Of a stretch of 64,000 bases of DNA, positions 44,390 through 53,216 are shown piece by piece (the first letter of the stretch is position 1; every line of letters starts with the position of its first letter). A program made the translations under genes and the position numbers. This stretch comes from Streptomyces griseoviridis (GTDB taxonomy: Bacteria; Actinomycetota; Actinomycetes; Streptomycetales; Streptomycetaceae), in NCBI RefSeq assembly GCF_005222485.1, contig NZ_CP029078.1, positions 3,190,001-3,254,000 on the forward strand, written 5' to 3'. The notes beneath the pieces were generated by a model. It searched no databases. It had not been told where the DNA came from and saw only the letters and a list, made by a program, of their open reading frames with translations.

Positions 44390-45631
44390 ATGTCCGTCAG
44401 ACTGCCCGCACCACCCAGCGCCCACGTCACTCCTGCCCACATGACACTGTGGGACGAGGTCTCGAGGGTCTCCGCCCGACATGTCGAGCCTCGCGTCGCA
44501 CGTATGGAAGCCGCTTCGCGCAAGGTGGAACGGAAACTGCCGCAGATTTTCGGAGGCCGCCGGTGGTTCGGCGTCACGATCCCCACCGAGTACGGCGGGC
44601 TGGGGGCCGGGCACGTCGCCAAGACGGTGCTGATCCACCGTCTCGCCATGGCCTCCGGTGCCGCGGCGGCGATCCTCCAGGCCGGGCTGATACCCGTCGG
44701 CGCCATGCAGCTCTGGGGCACCACCGCCCAGAAAGCCCGCTGGCTGCCGCAGGCCGCCGACGGGACGGTGCTGATGACGATCGCGGTCACTGAACCCGAG
44801 GCCGGCGGGCACATCGGGGGAATCGAGACGGCCGCCGAGCGCGACGGCGACGAGTGGGTGATCACCGGTGAGAAGACCCACATTGGCAACAGCTGCCTCG
44901 CTCACCTCCACCTCGTCGTCGCCCGTACCGCAGCGCCCGGAACCCGCCCGTCCGAGGGGCTGACCATGTTCCTGGTCGAGCACGACCGCCCAGGCGTCTC
45001 GGCGACCCAGCCGCGCCCGCGGCTGGGCCTGCACGGTTTCTCCGCTGGCCACCTCACCCTGGACCGGGTCCGCGTCCCCGCCGAGAACACCCTCGGAGCC
45101 GTGGGCGAAGGACTTTTCGTCGCGCAGTCCAGCAGCATCCTCTACGGGCGCCCCAACCTGGCCGCGCTCAGCCTCGGCCTGCACGAAGCCGTCGTGACGA
45201 CAACGGCCGAGTGGCTCTCCAGCCGACCCCGGTACGGCGGGCACCTCTCCGACCTCGGCGTGGTTCGCGACCGCCTCGGCCAGATGCAGGCCCGGCTTGT
45301 CCAGGCCCGCACCCTCGCATACCACGCCGTCCACCGGCTCGACAACGGCCACTCTTGCGACGCCGACCTGATCAGCGCCAAATACGCGGGACATGAACTC
45401 GCCGCCGCCTCCGGGCGTGACGCCATGGAACTTCACGGCGCCCGTGGCCTCGATGTCGACTACCCGCTCCAGCGGCTGTGGCGCGACATCCAGCACACCT
45501 ACCCGCCCGCCGGCACAGGCGAGATCCAACGTCTCCACCTTGCAAGAACCTCCCTCGGCACCACACCCATCGAATGGTCCGAGCGCCTCGCCGCCGAGAC
45601 GTCCTGGACCCGCGACCCCGTCGCCGTCTGA
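44390..45631 (+). CDS. Acyl-CoA dehydrogenase homologue lacking the usual catalytic Glu
   Basis: A 413-residue flavoprotein-like protein, ATG at 44390 after AGGGAGAGGG. The family order is kept: helical N-domain (FGVTIPTEYGGLGAGHVAKT), beta domain (MTIAVTEPEAGGHIGGIETA, WVITGEKTHIGN), and C-domain (GRPNLAALSLGLHEAVVTTT, DAMELHGARGLDVDYPLQRL). At the end, TYPPAGTGEIQRLHLAR takes the place of the usual YEGTxxIQ block. The general-base Glu position reads Ala, so ordinary dehydrogenation is doubtful. It may be a modified acyl or acyl-carrier-protein oxidase, a hydroxylase, or inactive. It follows the conservon by 59 bases. Confidence 0.82.
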   Translation: MSVRLPAPPSAHVTPAHMTLWDEVSRVSARHVEPRVARMEAASRKVERKLPQIFGGRRWFGVTIPTEYGGLGAGHVAKTVLIHRLAMASGAAAAILQAGLIPVGAMQLWGTTAQKARWLPQAADGTVLMTIAVTEPEAGGHIGGIETAAERDGDEWVITGEKTHIGNSCLAHLHLVVARTAAPGTRPSEGLTMFLVEHDRPGVSATQPRPRLGLHGFSAGHLTLDRVRVPAENTLGAVGEGLFVAQSSSILYGRPNLAALSLGLHEAVVTTTAEWLSSRPRYGGHLSDLGVVRDRLGQMQARLVQARTLAYHAVHRLDNGHSCDADLISAKYAGHELAAASGRDAMELHGARGLDVDYPLQRLWRDIQHTYPPAGTGEIQRLHLARTSLGTTPIEWSERLAAETSWTRDPVAV

Positions 45632-45700
45632 CCCTGCGCGGCGTGCCGCCGCGCACGGCCCACACTCCTGTCGCCGGGGACGTCCCCCGGTCCGGCGGCA

Positions 45701-45748
45701 GGGCCCTTCGGTGCCCAGCCGGAACGGCGGCCGGGCACCGAAGGCCCC
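45701..45748 (+). terminator. Terminator after the acyl-CoA dehydrogenase gene
   Basis: GGGCCCTTCGGTGCCC (45701-45716) pairs with GGGCACCGAAGGCCC (from 45733) apart from one bulged C. It separates the conservon block from the next gene group. Confidence 0.7.
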
Positions 45749-45883
45749 CATCCCTGTGTCACCGCATGTGGATGTCGTGACACGAAGACGGGTGCCCACA
45801 CCGGGCGCGAGGGTGAAAACGGTCCTCCGTGTCCGACCACTTTCCAAATGAATTCCTCAACGCTGAAGGACCAGGCCAACTCA

Positions 45884-46624
45884 ATGCCACACCCGGACGA
45901 CATACCCCTCACGGACTCGTTCCCGATACCCCTCGACCTCGCGTCGGCCACCGAGCTGCGGCAGGTCCTGGACGACGAACTCGCAAAGGCGCGCATCTCC
46001 GCCCGAGTTGACGTGCTCCAATTCGGTACCGTCCTGGAGATAGTGTTCCTTGGTAGCGGCAAGTTGCCGTTCGACAGTGACCCGGTACAGGCCGGAATCT
46101 GGCTGGCCAAGCACTCCGTCGACGGCCGCGCGCGGTTCACCCCCGAGCAGGACCTCGCCGTCACCCTCACCACCGTGACCGCGGTTCACCAGGTCGTCGC
46201 AGCCATCGCAGACCCGCACACCCTGATGTACGCCGCTGCCGCCGCCCTGGACGACGCGCTCTCCGCGTACCCCCTGCCAGCCGAGACCCGCGTCCACAGC
46301 GACCACGTCGTCATGCTGCTGCTCCACGACTCCCTGGAGCTGGGCACCGCCGCCGGGTTCGCACGGCTGCTGGGCGGCCAGGACCCAGACGCCGGGCTGG
46401 ACCTCAACCGCCCGCGCGGGGTGCGTCGGCTCGCGGAGCGGATCGGGTGGCTGGCGACGGGGGTGACCGGATCACGGGTCCTGGTGGACGGCATCCCCGG
46501 GTGCGGTCACGCCCCGGACCACCTCGCTCTCTACCTCACCGCGGAGCAGGCTCGCCGCGTGACGGAGCGCATCGAAGCGGGCGACCGTCACGCCCACGCG
46601 AGCACCCAGGAATCGACGTCATGA
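45884..46624 (+). CDS. Hypothetical protein, first gene of the EEP/regulator group
   Basis: About 246 residues from the ATG at 45884 (MPHPDDIPLTDSFPIPLDLA); the in-frame ATG at 45848 has no ribosome site, while CAGG lies 8 bases before this one. The sequence is helical and acidic with Leu-rich stretches (AVTLTTVTAVHQVVAAIADP, HVVMLLLHDSLELGTAAGFA). No domain is recognised. Its stop overlaps the next ATG (ATGA), so it is coupled to the EEP-like gene. Confidence 0.65.
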   Translation: MPHPDDIPLTDSFPIPLDLASATELRQVLDDELAKARISARVDVLQFGTVLEIVFLGSGKLPFDSDPVQAGIWLAKHSVDGRARFTPEQDLAVTLTTVTAVHQVVAAIADPHTLMYAAAAALDDALSAYPLPAETRVHSDHVVMLLLHDSLELGTAAGFARLLGGQDPDAGLDLNRPRGVRRLAERIGWLATGVTGSRVLVDGIPGCGHAPDHLALYLTAEQARRVTERIEAGDRHAHASTQESTS

Positions 46625-47478
46625 CCGGTACAGACATCCGTCTGCTCAGCTGGTACCTCCTGAACGGCGGCATCGACGGAGCCGACGAAGAGTGCCGTCG
46701 CATGAAGCAGTTGAACTTCCTCTCGACTCTGCCGCAACTCGACGTTCTGTGGCTGATGGAGACCACCGGGTGGGAGGGGCAGGACGACTGCCGCCTCGCC
46801 GACCTTCATGACGCCACCGGGCTGACACCGCTCGGACGGGTCACCTCTCACGTCGGCGACGGTTACCGCGCCCTCATGTTCGCCAACGGCAACCGCGTCC
46901 AGGTCGAGACGGCCGGTGAACTGGAGCGAGGGGCTTTCCATCTCGGTGCGCTGCGTGCCTCGGTGACCATCGACGGTCTCCCGCTGCTGCTGCTGGGCGC
47001 ACGCCTTTCCCGCTCCAGCGGTGCCGACCGTCTGCGCGAGGCCCACCACCTCGCCGACTACGGCCAACCCTCTCCTCCGTGGCCGGGCAACGCGATCCTC
47101 CTCATGGACACCGGCACGGCAGACGACTGCGATCCCGAGATGACCGATCGGGAATGGGAGGAGAGGGTGCCCCGCGCACGCCAGCACCACTACCGGACCG
47201 TTCATCCCGACGGCACCCTCGGCGGCTGGGACCGCGGCGCCCGCCGGCTCCTCCTCAACGCCGGATGGCGCGACCCCCAGAGCGGTCTGCCCCAGCGGAC
47301 GCCCAGTGTCGGTCACTGGTACGCGAACGCGGCCGAGCGGCTTCGTCTCCATGCCGACCAGGCCATGGTGGCTGGCTCGGGCCTCCACGTGACCAGCTAC
47401 CGAACGCACGACACTCCCGACCTACGCCGGCAGTCCACCCACCTGCCAATGTCCATCGACGTCCGCTTGGCGCTCTAG
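46621..47478 (+). CDS. Endonuclease/exonuclease/phosphatase-like protein A
   Basis: A 285-residue protein with the EEP fold pattern. Near the N-terminus, RLLSWYLLNGG resembles the WNxxxGG motif and LDVLWLMETTGW carries the usual metal-binding Glu. ILLMDTGTADDC takes the place of GDFN, and the expected C-terminal SDH reads STHLPMSIDVRL. The loss of SDH argues against a normal phosphodiesterase. The ATG overlaps the upstream stop. A paralogue of identical length follows after the regulator gene, so the two may act together. Confidence 0.6.
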   Translation: MTGTDIRLLSWYLLNGGIDGADEECRRMKQLNFLSTLPQLDVLWLMETTGWEGQDDCRLADLHDATGLTPLGRVTSHVGDGYRALMFANGNRVQVETAGELERGAFHLGALRASVTIDGLPLLLLGARLSRSSGADRLREAHHLADYGQPSPPWPGNAILLMDTGTADDCDPEMTDREWEERVPRARQHHYRTVHPDGTLGGWDRGARRLLLNAGWRDPQSGLPQRTPSVGHWYANAAERLRLHADQAMVAGSGLHVTSYRTHDTPDLRRQSTHLPMSIDVRLAL

Positions 47479-47554
47479 GGCGACGGTGCGACAGCTCTCC
47501 GCGCCGGACACACCGGCACGCCACCCGATCCACACATCCAGCGGGAAAACCACC

Positions 47555-49021
47555 ATGCCCGACACCAGCACCACCTCTATCTTGAGCTGGCAGGCGGACC
47601 TCAAGGACCTGCCCCGATACACCGGTCGGCGCCTCACCGCGAGCGAGTGGACCACACACCGCTCAGCAATCACGGCCGCCTCTCGCAAGGGGGCGACTCT
47701 CCGGGAGATCGCGACGTTTCTGGGCGCCCCGCCCGCGTCCGTCCATCGGTACATCGACCGCGACCCGCAGGCGATCACAGTGGAGACCATGCTCCGGGCC
47801 CGCATCGACGACGGGACCTACCCCCTCCACTCTCAACTCCCGACACAGAAGGAGATCGCCAAGGAAGCCGGCACCAGCCCGCAGATCGCCGACCTCGCCC
47901 TCGACCGGCTGGCCGAGGCGGGGCTCGCCACCAGGTTCCCCGGCCTCGGGGCCGTGGTTACCGACCCCGACAAGCCCCCGCAGGGCCCGATCCTGACGGT
48001 GCGCACGCGATCTGGGAAGCCAGCGACCCGCACGTTTCCACCGACCCCCGGCAACGCCACCGACCGTGTCCGGGCCACCGTCACCCGCCGCATACAGGAC
48101 GGCACCTACCCCGAGGGCAGCCGGATCCCGTGCCACGACGACCTGGCCAGGGAGTTCGCCACCCAGACGGTGGTGATCACCGCGGCGCTCAAACCGCTGA
48201 GACTCCGACGCGTCCTCAAAACAATCCGGTCCAAAGGCACCTACGTGCATCCCGAGGCCCGCACTCTTCTGCAGCACGAAGACCCGGCGAGGGCCGACCG
48301 CCAGCCCTTCACCCCGGCCTGGCAGGCATCCCTCCAGGACCTGCCGCGATACACCCGACGGCACCTCACCGCAAGCGAGCACACCGCTTATCGCACAGCG
48401 ATCACGGCCGCCTACGACCACTCGGCGACTCAGGATCAGATCGCCCAATTCCTTGGCGCCCCAGTGCGGTTCGTGGTGCGGCACCTCGACAACACTCCAG
48501 AGGTTCCGGAGGCGGAAGCCACGCTGCGGACCCGTATCGTCGAGGGCACCTACCCCATGCACACCCTTCTTCCGAAGAAGGCCGAGCTTGCGCGGGACCT
48601 CGGGGTCCGCGTACAGACCATCGAGATCGCCCTCGACCTGCTGATCGAAGCTGGGCTCATCCTCAGGTTCATCGGGCTCGGGACCGTGGTCACCGGCCCC
48701 GACAGTCCCCCGCAGGGTACGTACGTGATGGTGCGCGACCGATCAGGCGAATGGGTGAAACGCAGGATCCCCATACCCAACGGGGGCATTACACGGCAGA
48801 TCCGCACTGCCGTTACCCGCCGAATCGAGGACGGCACCTACCGTGAGGGCAGCCGGATCCCGACTCAGGCCGTCATCGCCGAGGAATTCGCCACCCAGAA
48901 GGTGTGCGTCAGCGTAGCTCTGAAACCGCTCAAGGTGAGCAACATCCTCGTCGGGTGCGCCCGGCCGTATGTACATCACATGGCACGCACCCTCCTGCGG
49001 CAGCAGGGTGGCTCCGCATGA
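47555..49021 (+). CDS. Regulator with two duplicated halves and four winged-helix units
   Basis: A 488-residue protein of two similar halves. Each half starts with WQAxLxDLPRYTxRxLTASE and an HTH-like stretch (ATLREIATFLGAPPASVHRY / ATQDQIAQFLGAPVRFVVRH). It then has GntR-type winged helices: RARIDDGTYPLHSQLPTQKE IAKEAGTSPQIADLALDRLA, RRIQDGTYPEGSRIPCHDDL AREFATQ, and the matching pair in the second half. Four GntR-like DNA-binding units in one chain are unusual. It could bridge distant operators or bind repeated sites. No effector domain is seen. The next gene overlaps its stop. Confidence 0.72.
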   Translation: MPDTSTTSILSWQADLKDLPRYTGRRLTASEWTTHRSAITAASRKGATLREIATFLGAPPASVHRYIDRDPQAITVETMLRARIDDGTYPLHSQLPTQKEIAKEAGTSPQIADLALDRLAEAGLATRFPGLGAVVTDPDKPPQGPILTVRTRSGKPATRTFPPTPGNATDRVRATVTRRIQDGTYPEGSRIPCHDDLAREFATQTVVITAALKPLRLRRVLKTIRSKGTYVHPEARTLLQHEDPARADRQPFTPAWQASLQDLPRYTRRHLTASEHTAYRTAITAAYDHSATQDQIAQFLGAPVRFVVRHLDNTPEVPEAEATLRTRIVEGTYPMHTLLPKKAELARDLGVRVQTIEIALDLLIEAGLILRFIGLGTVVTGPDSPPQGTYVMVRDRSGEWVKRRIPIPNGGITRQIRTAVTRRIEDGTYREGSRIPTQAVIAEEFATQKVCVSVALKPLKVSNILVGCARPYVHHMARTLLRQQGGSA

Positions 49022-49875
49022 GCGACGAGATCAGGGTCGTGTCCTGGAACGCGCAGGGCCGTGCGCACGACATCCTCGCCGAGTTCGCACCGCACGTCCT
49101 GCTCCGCCAGGGACTCACCGGCGCGGATGCCGAGGGCGACAAGGCATTGTGGGCGGAGGCGAACGCCCTCGGAGGGCTGGTCCCGTTCATGACCACCCTG
49201 ACCGCGAGACGCTCCCGCCGCTCCGGTGTCATGATCGATCCACGCCTGTTCGAGGTCACGGCGCGGACTGACAACGACCTGCCCTGGAAGCCGATCTGCC
49301 ATGTCCAGGTCCGGCGCCGCGGTCTGCCCAGGACCCTGCACCTGGTCTCCGCACACCTCACTCACCACGACCCCGACCTCCGCATGCTGGAGAGTCGCCG
49401 CCTCACGGTGATTGCCGACCGGGGCCACACTGCCCTCATCGGGATTGACGCCGCCAGCTACCCCCACCGCACGGCCGACGAGATCAGCCTGCGGCTCCGG
49501 TGGGACGCGGTTGAGGACCGTGTGCACTACCAGCACCGGACCGTCGTGGACCGGCACGGCAGCCGAGTGTCCGACACTCGCCCGAGCACGATCCTCACCG
49601 GCGGGCGGCGGCCCGTCTTCACCGACCTCGCGCACCATGCCGGCACCGTGCTCGGCCAGGACGGTTCCCTGGCCGCCACCGCCAGCCTGGGGCGCACCGA
49701 CCAAGGCCCCCCGCAACGCACCGACATCGCCGTCCACACCCCCGACCTGACACCGGCGCTCCTCAGCCTCAAGGTCATCGACACCCAGGCCGTGCGCGAG
49801 CACAGCGACCACGCCGTGCTCGTCGCCCGGTACGACCTTGCCACGGTCGACCGCGTCCTGAGCACCGCGCGCTGA
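49018..49875 (+). CDS. Endonuclease/exonuclease/phosphatase-like protein B
   Basis: A 285-residue paralogue of the gene at 46621. It opens RVVSWNAQGRAHDILAEFAP, a good WNxxG motif, and keeps REHSDHAVLVARYDL, the SDH block, near the C-terminus. The Glu position reads LLRQGL and the GDFN position GIDAASYP. Its losses are therefore roughly complementary to those of protein A. The two may form a heterodimer or act as non-catalytic binding proteins. Start overlaps the regulator stop (ATGA). Confidence 0.6.
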   Translation: MSDEIRVVSWNAQGRAHDILAEFAPHVLLRQGLTGADAEGDKALWAEANALGGLVPFMTTLTARRSRRSGVMIDPRLFEVTARTDNDLPWKPICHVQVRRRGLPRTLHLVSAHLTHHDPDLRMLESRRLTVIADRGHTALIGIDAASYPHRTADEISLRLRWDAVEDRVHYQHRTVVDRHGSRVSDTRPSTILTGGRRPVFTDLAHHAGTVLGQDGSLAATASLGRTDQGPPQRTDIAVHTPDLTPALLSLKVIDTQAVREHSDHAVLVARYDLATVDRVLSTAR

Positions 49876-49972
49876 CCAGACCGGGAGCCACGCCATCAGG
49901 GCCACACACGACGGAGACCACCTTTATCCATTGGCCGACGCCTCGGTGTCGGCAGAGCCTCTGGAGAAGTTC

Positions 49973-50986
49973 ATGCTCACTGCACCAAATTTTCGCAGCG
50001 TGGAGGGCGCCTACCTCGCACTGCTGCAACTGGCCTCGGCCAACTTCGAGCAGCACATCGAGGCCCGCGGGAACGCCGCCCGCGAGGTGATCGGCGTCGG
50101 ATTCCGGCTCCCCGACCCGCGCCAGCGGCTCCCGTACCTCGCGACCCGAAAGGTCAATCCGGTCTTCCAGTTCGCCGAAGCCCTCTGGTACCTGGCCGGC
50201 CGGCGGGATCTGGAGATGATCGGTTACTACGCGCCGTCCATGCGTTCCAGCTCCGCCGACGGCGTCACTCTGGGCGGATCGGCATATGGGCACACCCTGT
50301 TCAACGCCACCGACGGCGACACGGTCTCTCCGTTCGACCGGGTGTTGGAGCTGTTGCGCACGGAGACCGACAGCAAGCGCGGGTACTTGCCGGTCGCGAA
50401 GGAACTGGCCGTCTCCGACAACCTCGACATGGCCTGCCTGGCGGGTCTGCACCTGTTCGTCCGTGACGGCCGGCTGCACATGGTGTGCCACATGCGAGCG
50501 AACGACCTCGACTGCGGACTACTCAGCGACGTGTTCTCCTTCACGATGATCCAGGAGTACGCGGCCGTCCAACTCGGCCTGGAACTGGGCCATTACACGC
50601 ACATGATCGGCTCCGCTCATGTCAACGACCGGAACGCCGAGCGCGTACGGCTGGTGCTGAATGAGGCCGAGCTGCGCCGCGCCCCGCAGCAGTTCCCCTT
50701 TCCGGCCATGTCGGCGGAGACCGGTCCGGACATGATCAGTCGTCTCATGGCGCACGAGGAACTGCTGCGGACCAACACGGTCAGGTACAGCGCGGACGAG
50801 GTCGCGCACCTGGACGTGGACGCGTACTGGCAGCAGGCCGTCTTGCTGTTCGAGGCGTACCGCCAGATCCAGCACGACGACACCGACACGGTCAGCCGCG
50901 ATGTCCTTGACGCCCTGCACCCCGGTCTGCGCTGGCTCCTCGGGCACAAATGGGCGGCGTGCGCGACTGCGGACGACGCCCGATGA
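49973..50986 (+). CDS. Thymidylate-synthase-family (d)CMP/(d)UMP-modifying enzyme
   Basis: A 337-residue protein; the ATG at 49973 has CTGGAG seven bases upstream. Aligned by eye to E. coli ThyA, the nucleophile Cys146 is kept (MACLAGLHLF), as are Arg166 and Asp169 (RANDLDCG) and His207 (GSAHVND). ThyA Asn177, which reads the uracil ring, is Asp (LLSDVFSF), and Tyr209 is Asn. An Asp at that place is the hallmark of dCMP and CMP hydroxymethylases such as T4 gp42 and MilA. I infer a cytidine-nucleotide C5 hydroxymethylase or methylase acting with a folate cofactor. It starts a seven-gene overlapping operon of nucleotide enzymes. Confidence 0.8.
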   Translation: MLTAPNFRSVEGAYLALLQLASANFEQHIEARGNAAREVIGVGFRLPDPRQRLPYLATRKVNPVFQFAEALWYLAGRRDLEMIGYYAPSMRSSSADGVTLGGSAYGHTLFNATDGDTVSPFDRVLELLRTETDSKRGYLPVAKELAVSDNLDMACLAGLHLFVRDGRLHMVCHMRANDLDCGLLSDVFSFTMIQEYAAVQLGLELGHYTHMIGSAHVNDRNAERVRLVLNEAELRRAPQQFPFPAMSAETGPDMISRLMAHEELLRTNTVRYSADEVAHLDVDAYWQQAVLLFEAYRQIQHDDTDTVSRDVLDALHPGLRWLLGHKWAACATADDAR

Positions 50987-52038
50987 GCCGGAAACCGGCG
51001 TCCGGTGCTGTGGTCACCGGGATCGACTTCGACCGCTGGGCCGTCATCCTGTGCAAGCCGGACGCGGTGGACCGCGGCCTGGTCGATGTCGTCCTCGACC
51101 GGATCGAAGGAGCGGGTGTCTCCGTCCGCGCCCGGACGGACCTGGTCGCGGAGCCGTGGCAGGCCCACGTTGCCTACCGCGACATGCTGTCCAACCCGGG
51201 GCGATTCCCTGCGGACCTGCCCACGCGCATTGATAACGCGTACGCGGGGCAACGTGTCACGGTCGCGCTGGCGCACGGCGGTCCCGACATCCACGCCCGC
51301 CTTCGGCGGCTGATAGGGCACACCGACCCCACGAAGGCCGTGGTCGGCACGATCCGCGGCGACCTCGGAAACGACAGCGTTGCGGCTGCCACCGGGGGAG
51401 GCCGGCTCGTGCGGAACCTCGTGCACACCTCCGACGATCCGGCCTCCGCCCGGCGGGACTTCGGCACCTGGTACGGGCCCGGACGGACCCTGAAGGTCTC
51501 CGACTTCGACCGTTGCTCGGTCATCCTGTGCAAGCCGGACGCGGTAGAGCGCGGCTTGGTCGATGCCGTCCTGGAGCGGATCGCCGCGACGGGCGCCACG
51601 GTCGCCAACCGGCAGGAGATCACCGTTCAGTCCTGGCAGGCGCACGTGCACTACTGGGATCTGCTGGTGGACCGCGACTGGTTCCCCGACCGGGATATCC
51701 CCGCCTGCCTGGACGAGACGTACGCCGGACGCAACGTCGCCGTCGCCATGGCCTACGGCGAGCCGGGCTTGCACACCCAACTCCGTGATTTGTTGGGGCA
51801 CTTCGACCCGACCCTGGCCGCCCCCGGCACGATCCGCGGCGACCTGGGGGACGACAGCCTTACCGCCGCCCTCACCGAAAAGCGACTGGTGCGCAACCTC
51901 GTCCACACCAGCGACGACGCCGACGCGGCTCGACGCGACTTCGGCACCTGGTACGGCGCCGGTCGCCGTGACCTCCTCATTGCGGAACTGCCGACGCAGA
52001 ACACGCCCGCCGACGCCTGGCCCCACCTGGAGACCTGA
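50983..52038 (+). CDS. Tandem nucleoside-diphosphate-kinase-like protein
   Basis: A 351-residue protein made of two NDPK domains (residues about 8-170 and 175-345). Each has FDRWAVILCKPDAVDRGLVD or FDRCSVILCKPDAVERGLVD, then GTIRGDLGxDS, and the active-site motif RNLVHTSDD (NxxHxSD). Both phospho-His residues are retained. NDPKs convert NDPs to NTPs; a fused pair is rare in bacteria. The insertion between the strands and helices is longer than in ordinary Ndk (GRFPADLPTRIDNAYAGQRV). The overlap with the TS-like gene suggests it converts that enzyme's unusual nucleotide to the triphosphate, or transfers phosphate to another acceptor. Confidence 0.85.
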   Translation: MSRKPASGAVVTGIDFDRWAVILCKPDAVDRGLVDVVLDRIEGAGVSVRARTDLVAEPWQAHVAYRDMLSNPGRFPADLPTRIDNAYAGQRVTVALAHGGPDIHARLRRLIGHTDPTKAVVGTIRGDLGNDSVAAATGGGRLVRNLVHTSDDPASARRDFGTWYGPGRTLKVSDFDRCSVILCKPDAVERGLVDAVLERIAATGATVANRQEITVQSWQAHVHYWDLLVDRDWFPDRDIPACLDETYAGRNVAVAMAYGEPGLHTQLRDLLGHFDPTLAAPGTIRGDLGDDSLTAALTEKRLVRNLVHTSDDADAARRDFGTWYGAGRRDLLIAELPTQNTPADAWPHLET

Positions 52039-53216
52039 TGAGCACTCCCACCATCGGAACCCGGCGCGCGCTGCCGTTCCTCACTCCCGAGACGATCGGC
52101 GGCCTGAAACAGGAACTCGCCGACGTGATCGAGTACCGCAAGTCGGGACTCTCGCTGAACTGGATCGTCGGCTGCCCGCTCGACTGCGGGTACTGCGTGC
52201 GCCACCTCTTCCAGAATTTCGACATGAAGGTCCCCCGCCGGCTGATGAGCGACGAGGAAGCCGTGCGCCGCCTCGTCGGGCACCGCTACTTCCGCCCGCA
52301 CCAGACCCCGATCCAGCTCCTGAACCGGGCCACGGACCCGATGCTGCCCGCCGTCAAGCCCCACGTGTACAACGTGCTGCGCCAGCTCGACGAGCAGGGG
52401 CTGACCAACCATGTCCTGATCATCACCCGGTGGCGTGTCGACCTCGACGACTGCGCCGTCCTCAACAGCTTCACCAACCTGCGGCTCACGGTGCTGGTGA
52501 CCCACTCGCACATCCAGGACGAGCGGATCGAGCCGGTGGACAGCAACATCGCCGCCGCGAGCCTGCGCACCCTCTACGAGAACGCCGAGCGGTACCGCAC
52601 CGTCCTGTACTGGCGTCCCATCGTGCCCGGCCTCAACGACTCCGCGGCCGACATCGCCCGCGCCAAGGAGCTGTCCCAGTACGCGCACGCCACCGTCTTC
52701 ACCGGCCTGTTCTTCCGCGAGGAGATCCTCGCGTACTACGAGGCCCACGGTCTGGAGATGCCGTACGAGGGCACCGCCCGGCGCAAGATCATGCCCGAGG
52801 CCGCGGAGCAGCGGATTCTCGACGCCTTCGAGCAGGACGCCTCCTGGGGAGCGCTGTTCCGCAAAACGTCCTGCGGTGTCGCCTACGCGCACGGGGAGGC
52901 CGACTACAACGGTCACTACGGCATCCGTGAGCTGTGCGACATCTGCCCGCCGGAGCAGATCGCGAAGTGCAAGGCGGCCTGGATCCAGCCGGACGCGAAG
53001 GCCGTCACGCAGGAGGCGCGCGAACTCGGTGCGACCGGCCCGATCGATGTCACCGAGCGTGCCATCGTCGTTGAGGGACTGGACGAGCCGCCGCGCTACT
53101 ACCTCCAGCACGGATTCGGCTACCAGTGCCATGACCGAGCCAAGCCCCACCACTACCGCCGGCACGGCCGAGCCGACATCGGCTGGAAGTCGGAGGACGG
53201 AACACCAACCGCATGA
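52038..53216 (+). CDS. Radical SAM enzyme
   Basis: A 392-residue protein. The cluster motif CPLDCGYC (CX3CX2C) lies near residue 46 in NWIVGCPLDCGYCVRHLFQN. The TIM-barrel core follows (HVLIITRWRVDLDDCAVLNS, RLTVLVTHSHIQDERIEPVD, VLYWRPIVPGLNDSAADIAR). The C-terminal region has several further Cys (RKTSCGVAYAHGEA, ELCDICPPEQIAKCKAAW), four of them in a pattern that could bind an auxiliary iron-sulfur cluster. Overall it resembles the spore-photoproduct-lyase-like branch in its motif, but the substrate is unknown. In this operon a nucleotide or nucleoside substrate is likely. Confidence 0.85.
   Translation: MSTPTIGTRRALPFLTPETIGGLKQELADVIEYRKSGLSLNWIVGCPLDCGYCVRHLFQNFDMKVPRRLMSDEEAVRRLVGHRYFRPHQTPIQLLNRATDPMLPAVKPHVYNVLRQLDEQGLTNHVLIITRWRVDLDDCAVLNSFTNLRLTVLVTHSHIQDERIEPVDSNIAAASLRTLYENAERYRTVLYWRPIVPGLNDSAADIARAKELSQYAHATVFTGLFFREEILAYYEAHGLEMPYEGTARRKIMPEAAEQRILDAFEQDASWGALFRKTSCGVAYAHGEADYNGHYGIRELCDICPPEQIAKCKAAWIQPDAKAVTQEARELGATGPIDVTERAIVVEGLDEPPRYYLQHGFGYQCHDRAKPHHYRRHGRADIGWKSEDGTPTA

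Noticed and set aside
44180-45847. 555-residue minus-strand frame
   Set aside because: Antisense shadow of the acyl-CoA dehydrogenase gene.
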